In this document: piece after piece, positions 1 to 11,955 of the stretch
Layout of the letters: each line of letters opens with the position of its first letter
Numbering within the stretch: position 1 is the first letter of the stretch
NCBI GenBank assembly: GCA_014529385.2
Contig: CM043946.1
Location: forward strand, 20,826,577-20,890,576
Origin: Adiantum capillus-veneris
Lineage: Eukaryota; Streptophyta; Polypodiopsida; Polypodiales; Pteridaceae
DNA length: 64,000 nt
Direction: 5' to 3'
Made by a program: the position numbers and the translations under genes
Notes under the pieces: model-generated
The model's input: the letters and a program-made list of their open reading frames with translations, nothing else
What the model was told of the DNA's origin: nothing
The model's database searches: none

Positions 1-1005
1 TCTTTGTGGGGAGTTCTCGTAAAGGGTTCCTTGGCCACCGTATGGCCTTTGGGCCATAGGTTACCAACATAGAGTTTAGATAGTTTCTTACTAGCATAGA
101 GTGCACATTGTGGCCTATGGTCTTTAGATACTAATATAGAGTTTCAATGCTTTCTTACTAGGCACAGGGGGAACCCTATGGCGCTGGGGCCATAGGGTGC
201 CAATGTAGAGCATATATGTTTTCTTTCTAGCATAGAGGGCACCTTGTGGCCTAGGATCCATTTGATCCACACTATGTCTTGGGGGTTGTAGGTTGCGAAT
301 GTAGAGCGTAGAGGTTTTATTTCTAGCATAGAGGGAACCTTGTGGCCTAGGGGCCATTTGGTACTCCCAACTTAGAGTATACAAGGTTTCTTAGTAGCAT
401 TATAAAGGGTACCTTGTGGTCCTCAAGTCTCCATAGGGTGCCAACATAGAACGTAGAGGATTTTTCTTACTACCATAGAGGACATCAAGCTATGGCCTTA
501 GGGCCATAGGGTTTGAATATTGATCATAGAGGATTTCTTACTAGCATAGAGGGTACCTTGTGGCCCTAGGTCCATAGGGTGCAAACATAGAGCATAGAGG
601 ATTGCTTACTATCATAGAGGGCATCTTGTGGCCCTAGGTCCATAGGGTGCAAACATAAAGCATAGAGGAAACCCTATGGCCCAAGGGCCATGGAGTGATA
701 ACATATAGCATAAAGGGTTTCTTACTATTCAAGAGGCACACCTTGTGGCCCTTGGGTTCCAGCATAAAGCATAGATGATTTTTTACTAGTGCTCATCGAG
801 GGCATCTTGTGGCCCTATGACACCATGGCCTTAGGGCCATAGGGTGACACATAAATAAAGTACCATATGGCTTAAGCCATAGATCTATTTATATGTTGAT
901 ACTTGATTACAATCCTAACCCTATGGCCTTGAGGCCATAAAGAGACATATTTTGGATTATCTTAAATTCATAGAGGTATCTATAAAGAGAACCCTATGAC
1001 CTAAA
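1..1005. repeat. Palindromic minisatellite array, end of array (copy A)
   Basis: Degenerate tandem units of roughly 60-75 bp follow a common plan: a stretch like CATAGAGGGTTTCTTACTAG, then CCCTATGGCC, a short CTAG-like centre, GGCCATAGGG, and TGCCAACATAGAGC. CCCTATGGCC and GGCCATAGGG are exact reverse complements, so each complete unit can form a hairpin. Units decay towards the right and the last clear one is near 1,000. A stray pair of half-units lies at about 3,040-3,065. Short reading frames here are products of the repeat, not genes. Confidence 0.85.
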
Positions 1006-1038
1006 GGCCATAAGAAAATTACTCAAGGAAATCATCCA

Positions 1039-2788
1039 ATGCAAGAAGATAGTGCAATAGAAAATGAGATTTGTGTTCTAGAGCTTAAAGGCATAGATGT
1101 TTCTCCAAGTATACTTCTAGATGCCACCATCATGGACAAAGAACTAATGTAGCTAGATAGAGATTAGGAATCTCTAGACAATGAGGAGCATAAAAATAAA
1201 TTTGTTGTAGATGTGTTGTTAGTTAGTAAATCTGTTATTTTCGATTAGTTTTTTCTAAGAGTGTTACAAAAAAGATTTATCAAAATGTAGATATTTTGGA
1301 ATCTAAAATATGTGTTCTTTAAACTTGAAGTCCTTCAACAAGATATTGTGGTTGACAAAGTATTACTCGAGATCGTTGGTATAGAGGATGCTCATGCCAT
1401 TGACCCTACTGAGAAAGATTCTTCAATATCCATGTCAACGAAATAGTTTTTAAAGAAGATGACAAGAATTTACATGTTTTTGAAGGTCAACCGCTACAAC
1501 GACTGGAGATAAATTTTAAGAGTAATTCCAATGGAAGAAGACAATGAAAGTTCCAGAACATGCGCAAGGCAAGAAGAAGAATCCAATGGAAATATTCTAG
1601 TAGCCCAAGGTTTGGGAATTGGATTGCATGGCAAGACAATGGAAGTAGAAGGCACTGCAAGTTCTAGAACTTGTGCAATGCAAGAAGGAGCAGAAGGAGA
1701 ATCCAACACAAATATTTTAGCACCCCAAGATTTGGAAATTGAAGTGCATGGTGAGCCGGACCTTCCATCCACCAACAAACTAATGATTACTATAATAGTG
1801 AGCTTGCGTGGATTGTTCCTAAGGAGATGCTGGCAAAAATCCAAGAAAATGAAGAGCTTAAAGTTTGGACATGAGCATATTTTTCTTCATCCAAGATGCA
1901 TTGAGTTTTCAAAGGCTCTACTTAGCAATTTCAATGTAGTGATATAGTCAACTGCTAATGGCATGCATGTTGTGGACATCATCAAGATTTTAGAAAAGAA
2001 AGCTAAATAAAAATTTCCATTCTTTATGATGTAGGGGCAAAGCCAATGTCAACCATGCGTATAATCAAGGATCACTCGCTTAGATAATCTAGGAGTAGAA
2101 GCACCTTTCAAGCCGTTGGCTATTGCATCATCAAAATTTGGGCTTCATGCAAAAAGATTTCTTCTTGTAGATGATGAACCATTAAAGGGATGCGTGAATC
2201 CTGCATTGAATTGCATTTTTCCACCATCATTTAATGTTGATGATGAGGAAGATAATATCCTCCTTGGGGAGTTTCTACCATGTATCAAAGCTCTCAATCA
2301 TGTTAATGACATTCACACAGTTACAGGGTCTCATTTATATAGACAAGCACCCATAGCTCAAGGTAGTGAGATTTATAGCCTTATACACAAGGTTGTTGCA
2401 GAGTGGGAGGAGAGAAATTCAATTTTTCTAGGAAAAACCTACTCCACGGGCAGGCTACCAGAAGTTTCTCATCCTCTTCACGATAAGAAAGTTGCAACAT
2501 CTAGCACTGGTGGAATGTCCACTTGAAGTCAAGACAAGAAAATTTCAGGACGTGATAAAGAAAAAGTAAGGGTCTTAAAGAATATCAAATTGTTATCAGC
2601 CTTGAAAGGCACAAAAGCAATTATGCCTGCCCACAAATTGAGATACAAGGAGCGTGTGATCAAATTACATGAAGCCAGAAATTATATAAAGCATCTAAAA
2701 ATACAATATGATTTGAATAGCCCTATATCAAGAAATGATGGAGCAATTTTTTGTAACATTTTGTCATTTACAAAGATCTTTATGTACT
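1039..2788 (+). pseudogene. Degenerate coding stretch of unknown function (copy A)
   Basis: Several frames read like protein but are broken. From ATG at 1,039 a frame runs to about 1,245 with two in-frame stops. A second runs over about 1,340-1,440, and a third from 1,531 to 1,947 contains two similar copies of a SSRTCA...NIL.. segment (about residues 9-40 and 45-75), an internal repeat. A fourth is open from about 2,064 to 2,526, and the same frame continues past one stop to 2,788 with a basic, lysine-rich end. No motif I recognise is present: no zinc knuckle, DDE, DSG or FDD. A diverged copy of part of it lies at 32,807-32,930. It may be a remnant of a retroelement gene or a captured host gene. 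Function unknown. Confidence 0.35.
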
Positions 2789-3182
2789 GAGAGACTTTGT
2801 TAGAGCAGGGTTTCAAGATATACAAGATGTAAATGATTAATAGTTTTTTAATTTGTCTTTCAATACTATAAGTAACTTTTGAGTTTTGTGTGCCAAATGC
2901 TCTCTTTTTTAAAAGGTTTTATAGTTGTTTGCTTTAAAATTTGAGTTCATTGTGCCATCAAGGAGAATCTGCATGGTCATAAGGTCAAATCTTGCTCTAT
3001 GACCTTGGGGGATTTGCACTTTATGGTCTCAACACCCTATGACTCTAAGGCCATAGGGTCATAGTTTGGGATGTGTTCTTGCATAAGACTTACTAAGTGT
3101 AACCACAAATTAGCACCCTATTTCCTAAGGTCTTCAACACACTCAAGATCTCTATATTAACTTTTTTTTAAATCATTTCAGG

Positions 3183-3401
3183 GCTTCTAAGAAAAAATAT
3201 TTTGCAATTAGATATCACAAAGTAGAGGAGCTCCCTTTCATATTGCATCAAATACCACATTCAAACCAAGAGAAATGGTTTCATTATCTACGAGCATCTT
3301 CAAATAGGAGAAGAAAACGCTTATCTTGGATTAGAGGGTGCTTCTTGCAACATTTGAGCTTCTCTCAAGGCCAACCTGGACCAAGTACATGTGCATTATA
3401 G
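3183..3401 (+). pseudogene. Exon-like open stretch after a possible splice acceptor (copy A)
   Basis: A T-rich tract followed by TTTCAG (ending at 3,181) precedes 72 codons without a stop and without a start codon. The translation is basic (a KKK near the start and an RRRKR stretch in the middle) and reads more like protein than its neighbours. It could be an internal exon of a captured gene that includes the frames upstream, or chance. No family is recognised. The copy B equivalent is 38,970-39,188. Confidence 0.2.
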
Positions 3402-4658
3402 AAGATAACAATGAGGTGTATGAGGTGCGTCCAAATGCAGAGTATTCTTAAGATTTTTCTTTGATTTCTTTAAGGTTTGGATTTGGAGCTTCCATCATTC
3501 ACAAAAAGCTCAACACATAATCAAGACCTGTTTTCCTACACAAAGTCAAAAATTCAAGATGATATGGATAACAGGTGCTGTCAAAATTCAAATTTCCTGA
3601 TCGATTACAAAATACCTATCACAAAAATCTTTCGACCATATGGAAGCTATTTTGATTATTTATATGGGAGAAACACTATAATATTGATGATAGTCCATAC
3701 CGAGTGATGTGGAATATGCAAGGAACTTATATGATTTTTCCAAATTTTTAGAACCAACCTACTCAATTGCTTCAAAGTTTTTTAAAAGATGAAATTGTTC
3801 CATGTTTATGTGGATGGTTGTATGCTGAGGCGGTTTGGGGTAGGCAACAAGAGAGACAACCTCTAAACACCCTTCCAAGATCCCATGCTGCTCAATTGGG
3901 GCTCGGGCAACAACAAGCACAACACAACAACAAACCCACAGCCAGACCCAAACAAGATAGGGGCACCACCTAGTTATGGTATGCAAACTAAGACGCAAGA
4001 GAGATTTTGTCACAACTAAAAAGATGAGCCACAAAACACACATAAGCAACCTCACACCAAGACACACACCAAATGGACCAGAGAGAGCTAGATCAAAGGG
4101 AAGAGAGAGAGGATTGAATCTTGCGTAGTAGCTTATTTATGACTTGAAAATGGAGATGGTTCATTATGATGCCATCGTAGAGCTTGTACAAAACTACTCA
4201 ATGCTTAATGGATGCTAAACATTGCCAACACACACACACACTATCTTAGGATGTGGGAGAACTCTCACCACAAAACCCTCTTACGATGGAATCAAAATTG
4301 GTAATAAAAACACACCAAGACACTTTATGAAACAAGATTAAATGATAGAAACTCACAATACACAAGTTATCTTGAATTCACCAAACCGTATTGCACAAGT
4401 GGAAGGACGAAGATTTGAACGTCGAATCATGCCTTTGATGCACCAAACCTCAATTTATTGATGATGGAGGAACATATACAATAGTGGTTTTGATATTTTT
4501 GAGCTCACACTCTCTCACTTGCAATGTGTAGCTTGAAAGCTTCTTCACACCAAAAGTGCGGCTCACAAAGTGGGTGCTACACTTAAGTCTCTCCTCATGC
4601 ATAGAGTGTTGGGGTGCTATTTGAGATATTGGAGGTTGTTTTACAAGAAGGAGAGGGG

Positions 4659-4669
4659 CCTATTTATAG
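4659..4669 (-). promoter_or_regulatory. LTR TATA box (copy A)
   Basis: The minus strand reads CTATAAATAGG followed by CCCC, a good plant TATA box. It sits about 0.83 kb upstream of the 3' end of the LTR. The 5' LTR remnant breaks off before this point, so the element's own promoter copy is missing. Confidence 0.5.
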
Positions 4670-4847
4670 TTTGGAGACCCCATTAAGATTATTTGGAAAT
4701 CCTAATTTACAATCTAACAAATCATGATTATGATTTTTCGGAATATTAAAACATTGCCCACCTTCTTTGTCTGCATGAGTCATGGATGTGGGCTCAAAAG
4801 AAAGCATTATTGATGGTAGATAAGGTGAAAGTAGAGTTTAAAGGAAG

Positions 4848-4850
<3 letters not shown>

Positions 4851-4882
<32 letters not shown>
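4851..4882. repeat. (AG)n microsatellite, copy A
   Basis: 32 bp of AG in copy A; 42 bp at the matching place in copy B. Confidence 0.95.
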
Positions 4883-4884
<2 letters not shown>

Positions 4885-5432
4885 ACTATGCACATGTCTT
4901 GAGGTGAGGTGTCTTTTATAGTTAGGTCAATGGCTATTTTGCGTAAGTATGTTAGTGGTTAATATTAGTAATCACTAGAAAGTTAATGATATATTTACAA
5001 TGGGTAGAGTGAAGTGGATGGCTCAAGTAAGATGATTGAATGAAGTGAGAAAATATTTGTGATGGTGAAACTTGAAGAAGTTTTTAACCTACTTGTGTAG
5101 CTTTGCCAAATGACTATCGATCCTCTTCTTCTTCTTCTCTTCTTTATGCCACCACCGTCAAGGTTGATTATGGCAATGAAAATGGCAGTTTGATTGATGA
5201 GATATCTCAATTTATAGAGTTTAAGCATCATTTACATGCTGAATTTTATGTATATAGATAAGGGGTAAGATGGAACTATACTTTGGGAGTAATAGAGAGA
5301 GGCATAGAGATGGTGTATGTACATGTAGAGCTCATATGAGAGCTATGGAAGTAAGAGGGGAGGTTAATGGTGAAGGAGGTGAGAGAAAACATGGAAGTTT
5401 CATGTTTGAGTGAGGGATTGAGAGGAATGAGA

Positions 5433-5452
5433 GTGTGTGTGTGTGTGTGTGT
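5433..5452. repeat. (GT)n microsatellite, copy A
   Basis: 20 bp of GT in copy A; 42 bp in copy B, the largest length difference between the copies. Confidence 0.95.
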
Positions 5453-6515
5453 AGAAGTGTGAAAAGAGGTGAGAGAAGACTATGGGCTACTTGTGAGAAA
5501 AGTGGGCATACTGGGGTCCAATAAAAGAATCACACCTCATTGGTGGTAGCTCTAAAAATTATGAAAACTTTTGAGGTGATTATTTAACTCTTGCTCCACA
5601 TTTTATCTTCTAATCACAACTTCAAATTTAGAGTGGAGATGGATATAACAATTTCCACCAAAATTCCTAGTTTTCTTCACAAAAAAGTCTTCAGTGGGCC
5701 CCCTTTTGTTGAATTTGCATATGGCTCCAAAGGTGATCCACTCCTTGGATGAGAGCATGACCTAATTGATTCTTAGGGGTTTGAAAATATGCATGCTCAT
5801 GGATTATTCATAAATATAATATATGAATATGATGGAAAAAGACAGGCTAGTATATATAAACAATTTATGGAATCTAGAATAGTGTGAGTTATATATATAT
5901 AAAATGTATATATGAAAATATAAGGAATCAAATGAGGAGGGTCCTCATTTGTTTTTATTGATGTATATTTATTTACAAGAGGTAAGAAAGAATACGTGTA
6001 GGAACTTGGAATTTAGTGAAAGGCAATGACTGATGGTAAAAGGTATTTTTGAGGTTTTCTTCTTACAAGTGGATTCACACAAAAAATAAGAGAATCTTGC
6101 GTGAATATATTTTTATATAGAATAAAGAGTATGCAAAATGGTAAGAAAATTGTGGTAATGGTGAGTCAATGTACATAGCATACATAGGCAAATAACGCAC
6201 ACCTAGGTAGAACTATTTAAATAGATACCAAAATAATTATGAAAAATCCTTATATTTAGGCCCTATATACAATGAAATATTTACACACAAATGCACCATA
6301 ATATATTTTAATTTCTATTTTATTTACTTTTTTGGCTCAACTAGCCCAATGACTAGCTAGCTGAGAGTTTTAAGGAGATACGAGAAAAGTCCCCTAACTC
6401 ACATACGCCTATGTACAATAAAAAGGTAGGGATAGCCACAGTGTTTAGGTGATTTTGGTAGGGTGAGTTAGCTCACTATGGAAATAACAAAGAGCCAAAA
6501 AATGGCTATCATTAG

Positions 6516-6524
6516 CCCTCCCCT
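6516..6524 (-). other. Polypurine tract of Tat-type element (copy A)
   Basis: The minus strand reads AGGGGAGGG, 4 bases before the TGATAGCC start of the 3' LTR. This is the expected primer site for plus-strand DNA synthesis. Confidence 0.5.
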
Positions 6525-6689
6525 AGGATCATGGTATATTCATGTACCATCATAAAGCATCTTTTTCAAAGAGAGTGCTTTTGCGTTCTCTATGATATCT
6601 AGTCCCTTGATAGGATTTTCATTGTGTGGCCTTTGTCACACTTATGCTTCATGCAAAAAAACTTACATCAGATAGCAGCTCTTTGATAG

Positions 6690-8027
6690 TTCTTTAGTAG
6701 ATCCTTTGGTAGAAGGCAACTCAAATAGGGCTTCAGGCGATACCCGTTTACCTTCCTGGAGTGCTCTTTACCATTCAAGTCCATAAGCTGATAGTAACTT
6801 GAATTGAAAGCCTTCTTAACTATGTATCGCCCCTGCCATCTAGTTTCAAACTTGGCATCAAAACGTTTATCAAGTCATTTGTCATACCTTAGCAAAAGAT
6901 CTCCTTCCTTGATGCCTTTTTCCTTGAGTTTCTTGTCAATCTTCTCCTTCTCTTGTGTAGCTTTCCTTTTGTAGCACTCATAGGATGCTTCTCTTTTCCA
7001 CTCAAGCTCCACTAGTGTAAGAAGTCGCTCCATCCATACCTCTTGATCATCTTGTGCACCTCTGCTATGAAGTTGCATTATTGGAATGTTAAGCTCAATT
7101 GGATGCAAAGCCTCTTGACCATACACCAAGTGAAATGGCGTGAACTCTGTTGCTTCCCTATACGTGGTTCGATATGCCCACAAGGCACCATCCAAGAAGT
7201 CATCCCATAGATTTGTCTTGTTTTGCACCATCTTTCTAATGATGCCTGCAATGACATCATTAGCATTCTCCACCAAACCATTTGACTGTGGGTAGTAGGG
7301 CGTGCTATGACGATGTAGAATGTGAAGCTCTTCACAAACTTCTGTGAGTAAACCCTTCTTGAACCCTGGACCATTATCAAAAATAATCTCTAAAGCTGTG
7401 CCAAATCTCCAACAAATATTAGTGTAGACAAACCTGCTCATTGTTTTCCCATTGATCTTTGCCACACTTTGAGCCTCTACCCACCTAGTCATGTAATATA
7501 CATCCACTAGAATGTAGAGTGTACCATTTGTTTTTCTAGGAAGAGGGCCCATAGCATCAATACCCCACATTTCAAAAGGTCCATTTGCAAGCACTATTTG
7601 CCTCAGACCATGCACCAACCTTTCTAGGAAGAGGGTCCATAGCATCAAAACCCCACTTTTCAAAGGGTCCATTTGCAAGCACTATTTGCCTCAGGCCGTG
7701 CACCAACCTTTTATTTCCATTTACCTGACAATTGTGACACCTTTTACACCAATGTTGGACATCAACATGAAGTCTTGGCCAAATATACCCTGCAAGAAAA
7801 ATCTTCTTCAAGGTTAACTCTTGAGCAAAATGACCACCACATGCCTCTTCATGCAAACCTTGTAGAATGGCTGGAATTTCCTCGATAGTTGGTACTCTTT
7901 GGCACACTTGATCCTTCCCTCTTTGATAGAGGGATCTTTCTAGGAAGAGATAGAAACTTGCCTTCTTCATGAGTCTCCTCTTTTGAGCTTTTGTGAAGTC
8001 TTGTGGAAACTCACCTCCAAAATGCAT
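6690..8027 (-). pseudogene. Integrase of Tat-type element (copy A)
   Basis: The integrase would insert the element's cDNA into the chromosome. The minus strand shows the H-H-C-C zinc-binding part first (LHEEACGGHF then WCKRCHNC, about 7,715-7,870). The DDE core follows: Asp in GIDAMGP (about 7,545-7,565), Asp in FDNGPGF (about 7,360-7,385) and Glu in PQSNGLVEN (about 7,260-7,290). All three acidic residues are present. A GRYIVKKAF...YYQLMDLNG-like C-terminal part extends to about 6,700 after one stop. An 88-bp tandem duplication at 7,533-7,708 repeats the start of the core and shifts the frame, so the protein is broken. Confidence 0.85.
7533..7708. repeat. 88-bp tandem duplication in integrase (copy A)
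   Basis: Two units, 7,533-7,620 and 7,621-7,708, differ at a few bases. 88 is not a multiple of three, so the duplication shifts the reading frame. Confidence 0.9.
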
Positions 8028-8104
8028 CCAATAATGGGAGCCAATTACTCCAATCCCTAGTATCTTGGTTCCTTGACAATTGCTTCCACCATGATGACCT
8101 GCAC

Positions 8105-10133
8105 TTTTTTCTCAACACAAGTAACTACTTGTTGTGCAAGTAAATTGGCATCTTCATTTTGTTTCCTAGGAATATGATATAGTTGCACTTTTTCAAACTG
8201 ATTAAAAAACCTACAAATGGCATGAATTTTGTCCTTAGGCTTTCATTCTTGCATGTCCAAATGCCTAAAATCTGCTTCTTAATGAGAAGTGCAAGCCCCT
8301 TTACCATGAGATGTTGTATACCTTGGCTGATGCACATTTTCAAACCATGAAGTAGTGTGTCATATTCTGCTTCATTGTTGCTAGTTGAACCTGATAGATT
8401 GACCTTCTCTTTCATGACCACCTACCGTTCCACTTGGATTGAGCAATACTAGCCCTCCTCCTGCTTTTCCTGTGACTTGTCAAAAAGCTCCATTAAAGAA
8501 CAAGAAAGCATTAGGAATACTTTTTGGTGGTGGCAATGGTAGAGTCTTTACTCCAGGCACCTTAATTTCCTTTACATGTACCCTATAAGTAAGAATCCCT
8601 GCCAATTGTGCATGCACACTATCTTCTACCTTGAAAGAGTATTGAAACTCTTACATCTCCATAATCCACTTTGAGATCCTAGTACTAAGATTCATTTGGG
8701 ATGACATCCAAGGGAATAGATTTTTTTCAGTGAGGATTACAAAAGGTTTTGGTAGCAAGTAGGATCTATACGTTCTCACTGCAAACATGAGAGAAAGCAT
8801 CATGAGTTCTGCCTCCGTGTATCCTCTCTCTAAATCATTCATGACCCTACTAGCAAAGTAGATGGGTCGCATCCTAGTACTGTGGGGATCTTGTTGTAAT
8901 ACAACTGCACCAATTTTTTCCTTCCCGACACTAGATCTAACATAGAATGTGTACTCCCAACAAGGAGGCATGAGTGTTGGTAGCTCTGATAGAATGACTT
9001 TAATGTTACAAAAATACTCTCCAAGCTCATCAGACCATGCAAATCCAAGGCTAAGTGAATGAAGCATGACATATACTTCACCTTTTGAATAAATGAGATG
9101 ACCTGCTTAAGACTCTTGGGTGATGGTAACTCAATAAGAGCCTTTACCTTTATAGGAAACCTTATGACCAAGCAAAATCACTTCATCCTCACCTATGTGG
9201 CACTTGTCGAGGTTGAGTTGACCTCCCATGTCGTAGAGTTTTTTCGAACCCTCTTCTACCTTTTGTAGATGCAACGATTTTGAACTATAAATGCAAAAAT
9301 CATCAATAAAAAACCCTAATGGACTTTCCAAAGAATTATTGAAACATCATGTTCATGAAGTGTTGGAAAGTTACAGGAGCATTTGTCAGGCCAAATGGCA
9401 TGACTCTACAAGCATAACAAACCCTAATGGACTTTCCAAAGAATTATTGAAACATCATGTTCATGAAGTGTTGGAAAGTTGCAGGAGCATTTGTCAGGCC
9501 AAATGGCATGACTCTACAAGCATAACAAACCCAAGGAGTGATGACGGTTGTTTTCAATTGATCCTCCAATGTGATACCTATTTGAAAATAACCCGAGTAG
9601 TCATCAGACACAGTGTACCTGTCATGACTAGCTACCTCATTTAGAATCTCATCCTGAAATGGGAGGGGAAAGTGATCTCTTTTTACTGCCTCATTCAGTG
9701 GACGGTAATCCATAAACACCCTCCACTTGCTGTTTTTCTTGGGAGTGACAAAAACGGGAGAGACCCACTCTGAATTATCCATTGGATAAATGAAACCTAC
9801 TCCTATAAGCTTTCTTACCTCCTTGAGTAAAGCCTACTCCTTGATGAATCCTAGCCTTCGTAGCTTTTGAGCCTTAGGTGTGGTCTCTGGCTTCAACTCA
9901 ATCTTGTGTTGAAAATCATCTACTCCATGCACATTGGTGTAGTCTTTAGCAAAAAGCTTAGGAAATTTCCTTAACACACCTTTGAACTCCTCTCTTTCTT
10001 CCTTTGTAAGTGTTGTAGACAACATATCTTCTAACATTCCTTCATCTTGCACATTTTGGTTCTCTTGAGTACCTAACTCTTCCAAACCTTGACAAGAGGT
10101 CTCTTGGTTGTTTGGCTTAAACCTTACCCCCAT
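8105..10133 (-). pseudogene. Reverse transcriptase and two RNase H domains, Tat-type (copy A)
   Basis: From the N-terminus (10,133 downward) come the region before the RT (FPKLFAKDY-like), a stop, then RT motifs: SPVFVTPKKN and WRVFMDYRPLN (about 9,690-9,760), MPFGLTNAPATFQ (about 9,460-9,510) and the catalytic FIDDFCIYSS (9,282-9,312). The first RNase H follows (GAVVLQQ...IYFASRVMNDLERGYTE, about 8,800-8,960), but its expected first Asp is replaced. A second RNase H (NNEAEYDTLLHGL near 8,350 and HIPRKQNEDANLLAQQ near 8,150) gives the Tat assignment. A 108-bp tandem duplication (9,313-9,528) doubles the FGLTNAP region, and several stops and frameshifts break the chain. Confidence 0.85.
9313..9528. 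repeat. 108-bp tandem duplication in RT (copy A)
   Basis: Units 9,313-9,420 and 9,421-9,528 repeat the segment that encodes the FGLTNAPATFQ motif. 108 is 36 codons, so the duplication alone would keep frame, but each unit carries a stop. Confidence 0.9.
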
Positions 10134-10199
10134 GACTTCAATGGAATACTCCTCTTTTGTAGTGCTACCGCTACCTTCTTCTTTTGAAGTGATATCACT

Positions 10200-11187
10200 C
10201 TAGTCTTCCTCCATCTCACTTTGCGATGATTCTTCATGGAGCTCCTCTTGACATTGCTCCTTCATGTCAAAGACAACCTTCTTATGATTTTCATTCATGT
10301 AGATCAGCTTTCCACTTTCCCAATCCTGCAAAGCTTGCATCTTCATTAGCCATGATCTTCCAAGGATAAATGGATAGCTACTTACCGTGGTCGACATAAC
10401 AAAAATACATTGCCTTCTTAATGCCAAAGGCCTCTACAAAAACATTTTTACAAATGTCTACACACCTAGCTTTGCTATTTTTTGCCATTTTCACTTTGAT
10501 TTCAGGTGTCTCATGGATGTGCATGCCTAGTCTTTGCATGAGTCCCTCTGTCATGATGCAAATTTGTGCACACCCACCCACTAGACCTTTCCTAACCTAT
10601 CTTCCTTTGATGTAGCAGTCTAGCACTGGTGTAATGTCCTCATTCATTTCAATCTGTGCAATTTTTACAACAAGCACACTCTCTTTTACCTTTCTCCTAG
10701 TGCTAACTACCCTTGTTAAATCCCTCCTAACTTGTGGACATAATGCAAGAAATTGAGGCCATGAGATATCAGTACCCTTACCTCTCACGTCTTCCAACAG
10801 GTTGTACGGAGCCATAACATGTCGAGGAGGGAAGTCTTGGAGGTGGATACAACGTCGAGTCCTCTTGGTCTCCTTGGTCTCCTTTGCCTTCTTTTCTCGT
10901 CCATGATCACTTTGTGATGTGACTCCTTCTTTCTCCTTACCTTTTCCACGGCCACGCTTAATGCCATTTGCTTCCATGTGCACCTCATTGGAGTTTGTCA
11001 CCTTTACCACATGCACATTTGGATCTAGCAAAGGTGGAACTCCTTCCACTCCTCGTGGAGGTGGGCTTGCTCCATTTGGCCTTTGTAGAAGCCGTGGTTG
11101 TTGACTAGTTCCTTCACTGGCATTCATCACTGGGTAATTAAAGTTAGGTCTCCCTAGCTCCCCACGAGGCCAAGGAAAATTATACAT
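10200..11187 (-). pseudogene. Gag C-terminus and aspartic protease of Tat-type element (copy A)
   Basis: The frame from 11,187 carries a proline- and lysine-rich Gag tail, then the lead-in to the protease (PVLDCYIKG, about 10,600-10,630). After a stop, VRKGLVGGCAQICIM takes the place of the usual active site: the catalytic Asp and the following Gly-Ser pattern are lost (GGCA). Downstream YPFILGRSWLMKMQALQDW (about 10,300-10,385) is a typical protease end. The protease would cut the Gag-Pol polyprotein; this one could not. It lies between gag and RT as expected. Confidence 0.75.
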
Positions 11188-11955
11188 CCCATGTTCAGAC
11201 TCTCCGCAATTTCAACATCACAACATTCTCCTAGGTCATGGTGGCTCTCGCTCTGTTGACTTCTTTGCTTGTCCCTTGGGACCTACAGCTTGTGTAAGGT
11301 GAATTGACAAGTTACTTAAGGATTCATTTAACTTTTCAATTACCTCTACTATTACCTTAGGAAATTCTCTAGATGTTGATGCTTGAAATTTTCCCTTGGG
11401 TCTTGGACCCTCTATTGGGACCTCTCCCCTTAGGCACTTTAGTTTTCTATGCTTCTCAACAGCCCTAGTTTCAGCTGCAGTAAAGGTAGCAGGTGCACCC
11501 ACCTCAACTTTTATCTTGAGTGTGGGAAAGAGACCAGCTATAAACCTTTCCTTCTTTAGGAACTATGCACCATCATCAGGTTTAACAAGATTTCTCACCC
11601 ATACATCCCAAAGACGTAGAAACTCTTGTTTATACATGTAGTAGTCATCTAAGTCTTTTTGCTTGTGAGAAATAATTTCTTGCCATAGCTTTTCATTGTT
11701 TTGGGGGTCAAAGAAGTACCACTTGAAATTGTCAACGACTTCGTTATAGATTCCGTTAAACTCCTGAGATAGAGAGTCAAACCAAGTGCTAGCATCCTTC
11801 CTCAGCACTAAATTCAACATTTCTAAGCGTTCCTCATCTCCTATCACTCTTTTTATGCGGCAAGCCATGTTAAAATTTGCTAGAAATAGCTCGGCATCCT
11901 CGCCTGGCTCTCCAAAAAAGAGAGAATATCCTGACATTTGACGTTGGGCCTCCAT
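11188..11955 (-). pseudogene. Gag of Tat-type element (copy A)
   Basis: Gag would form the particle that packages element RNA. ATG at 11,955 opens a 130-codon frame with the retrotransposon-gag pattern: FFGEPGEDAELFLANF, then LEMLNLVLRKDASTWFDSL, then EKLWQEIISHKQ and EFLRLWD. After one stop (about 11,563) the same protein resumes (11,502-11,236), then more stops. A zinc-knuckle remnant NCGESEHGMYNF lies at about 11,185-11,215, but its last Cys is Phe and a stop sits beside the first Cys, so the nucleic-acid-binding site is broken. Confidence 0.75.

Larger units (their letters stand above)
3826..6511 (-). repeat. 3' LTR of Tat-type element (copy A)
   Basis: In element orientation it starts TGATAGCC at 6,511, just after a polypurine tract, and ends CCGCCTCA at 3,826, giving the expected TG...CA ends and a length of about 2.69 kb. 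The part 3,826-4,422 aligns with the 5' LTR remnant at 12,582-13,174. The outer limits rest on TG/CA and the polypurine tract; the 5' copy supports only the first 0.6 kb. It contains (AG)n and (GT)n tracts. Minus- and plus-strand small frames within it are not genes. Confidence 0.65.

Noticed and set aside
124-384. Open frames on the minus strand within the minisatellite (also 35,909-36,169)
   Set aside because: They are direct translations of the tandem repeat and recur only because the repeat recurs.
3759-4067. 102-codon minus-strand frame with a Leu/Val-rich middle resembling a membrane segment (also 12,616-12,822 and copy B)
   Set aside because: It lies inside the LTR, appears in both LTRs with different ends and ignores the element's gene order; a by-product of TG-rich DNA.
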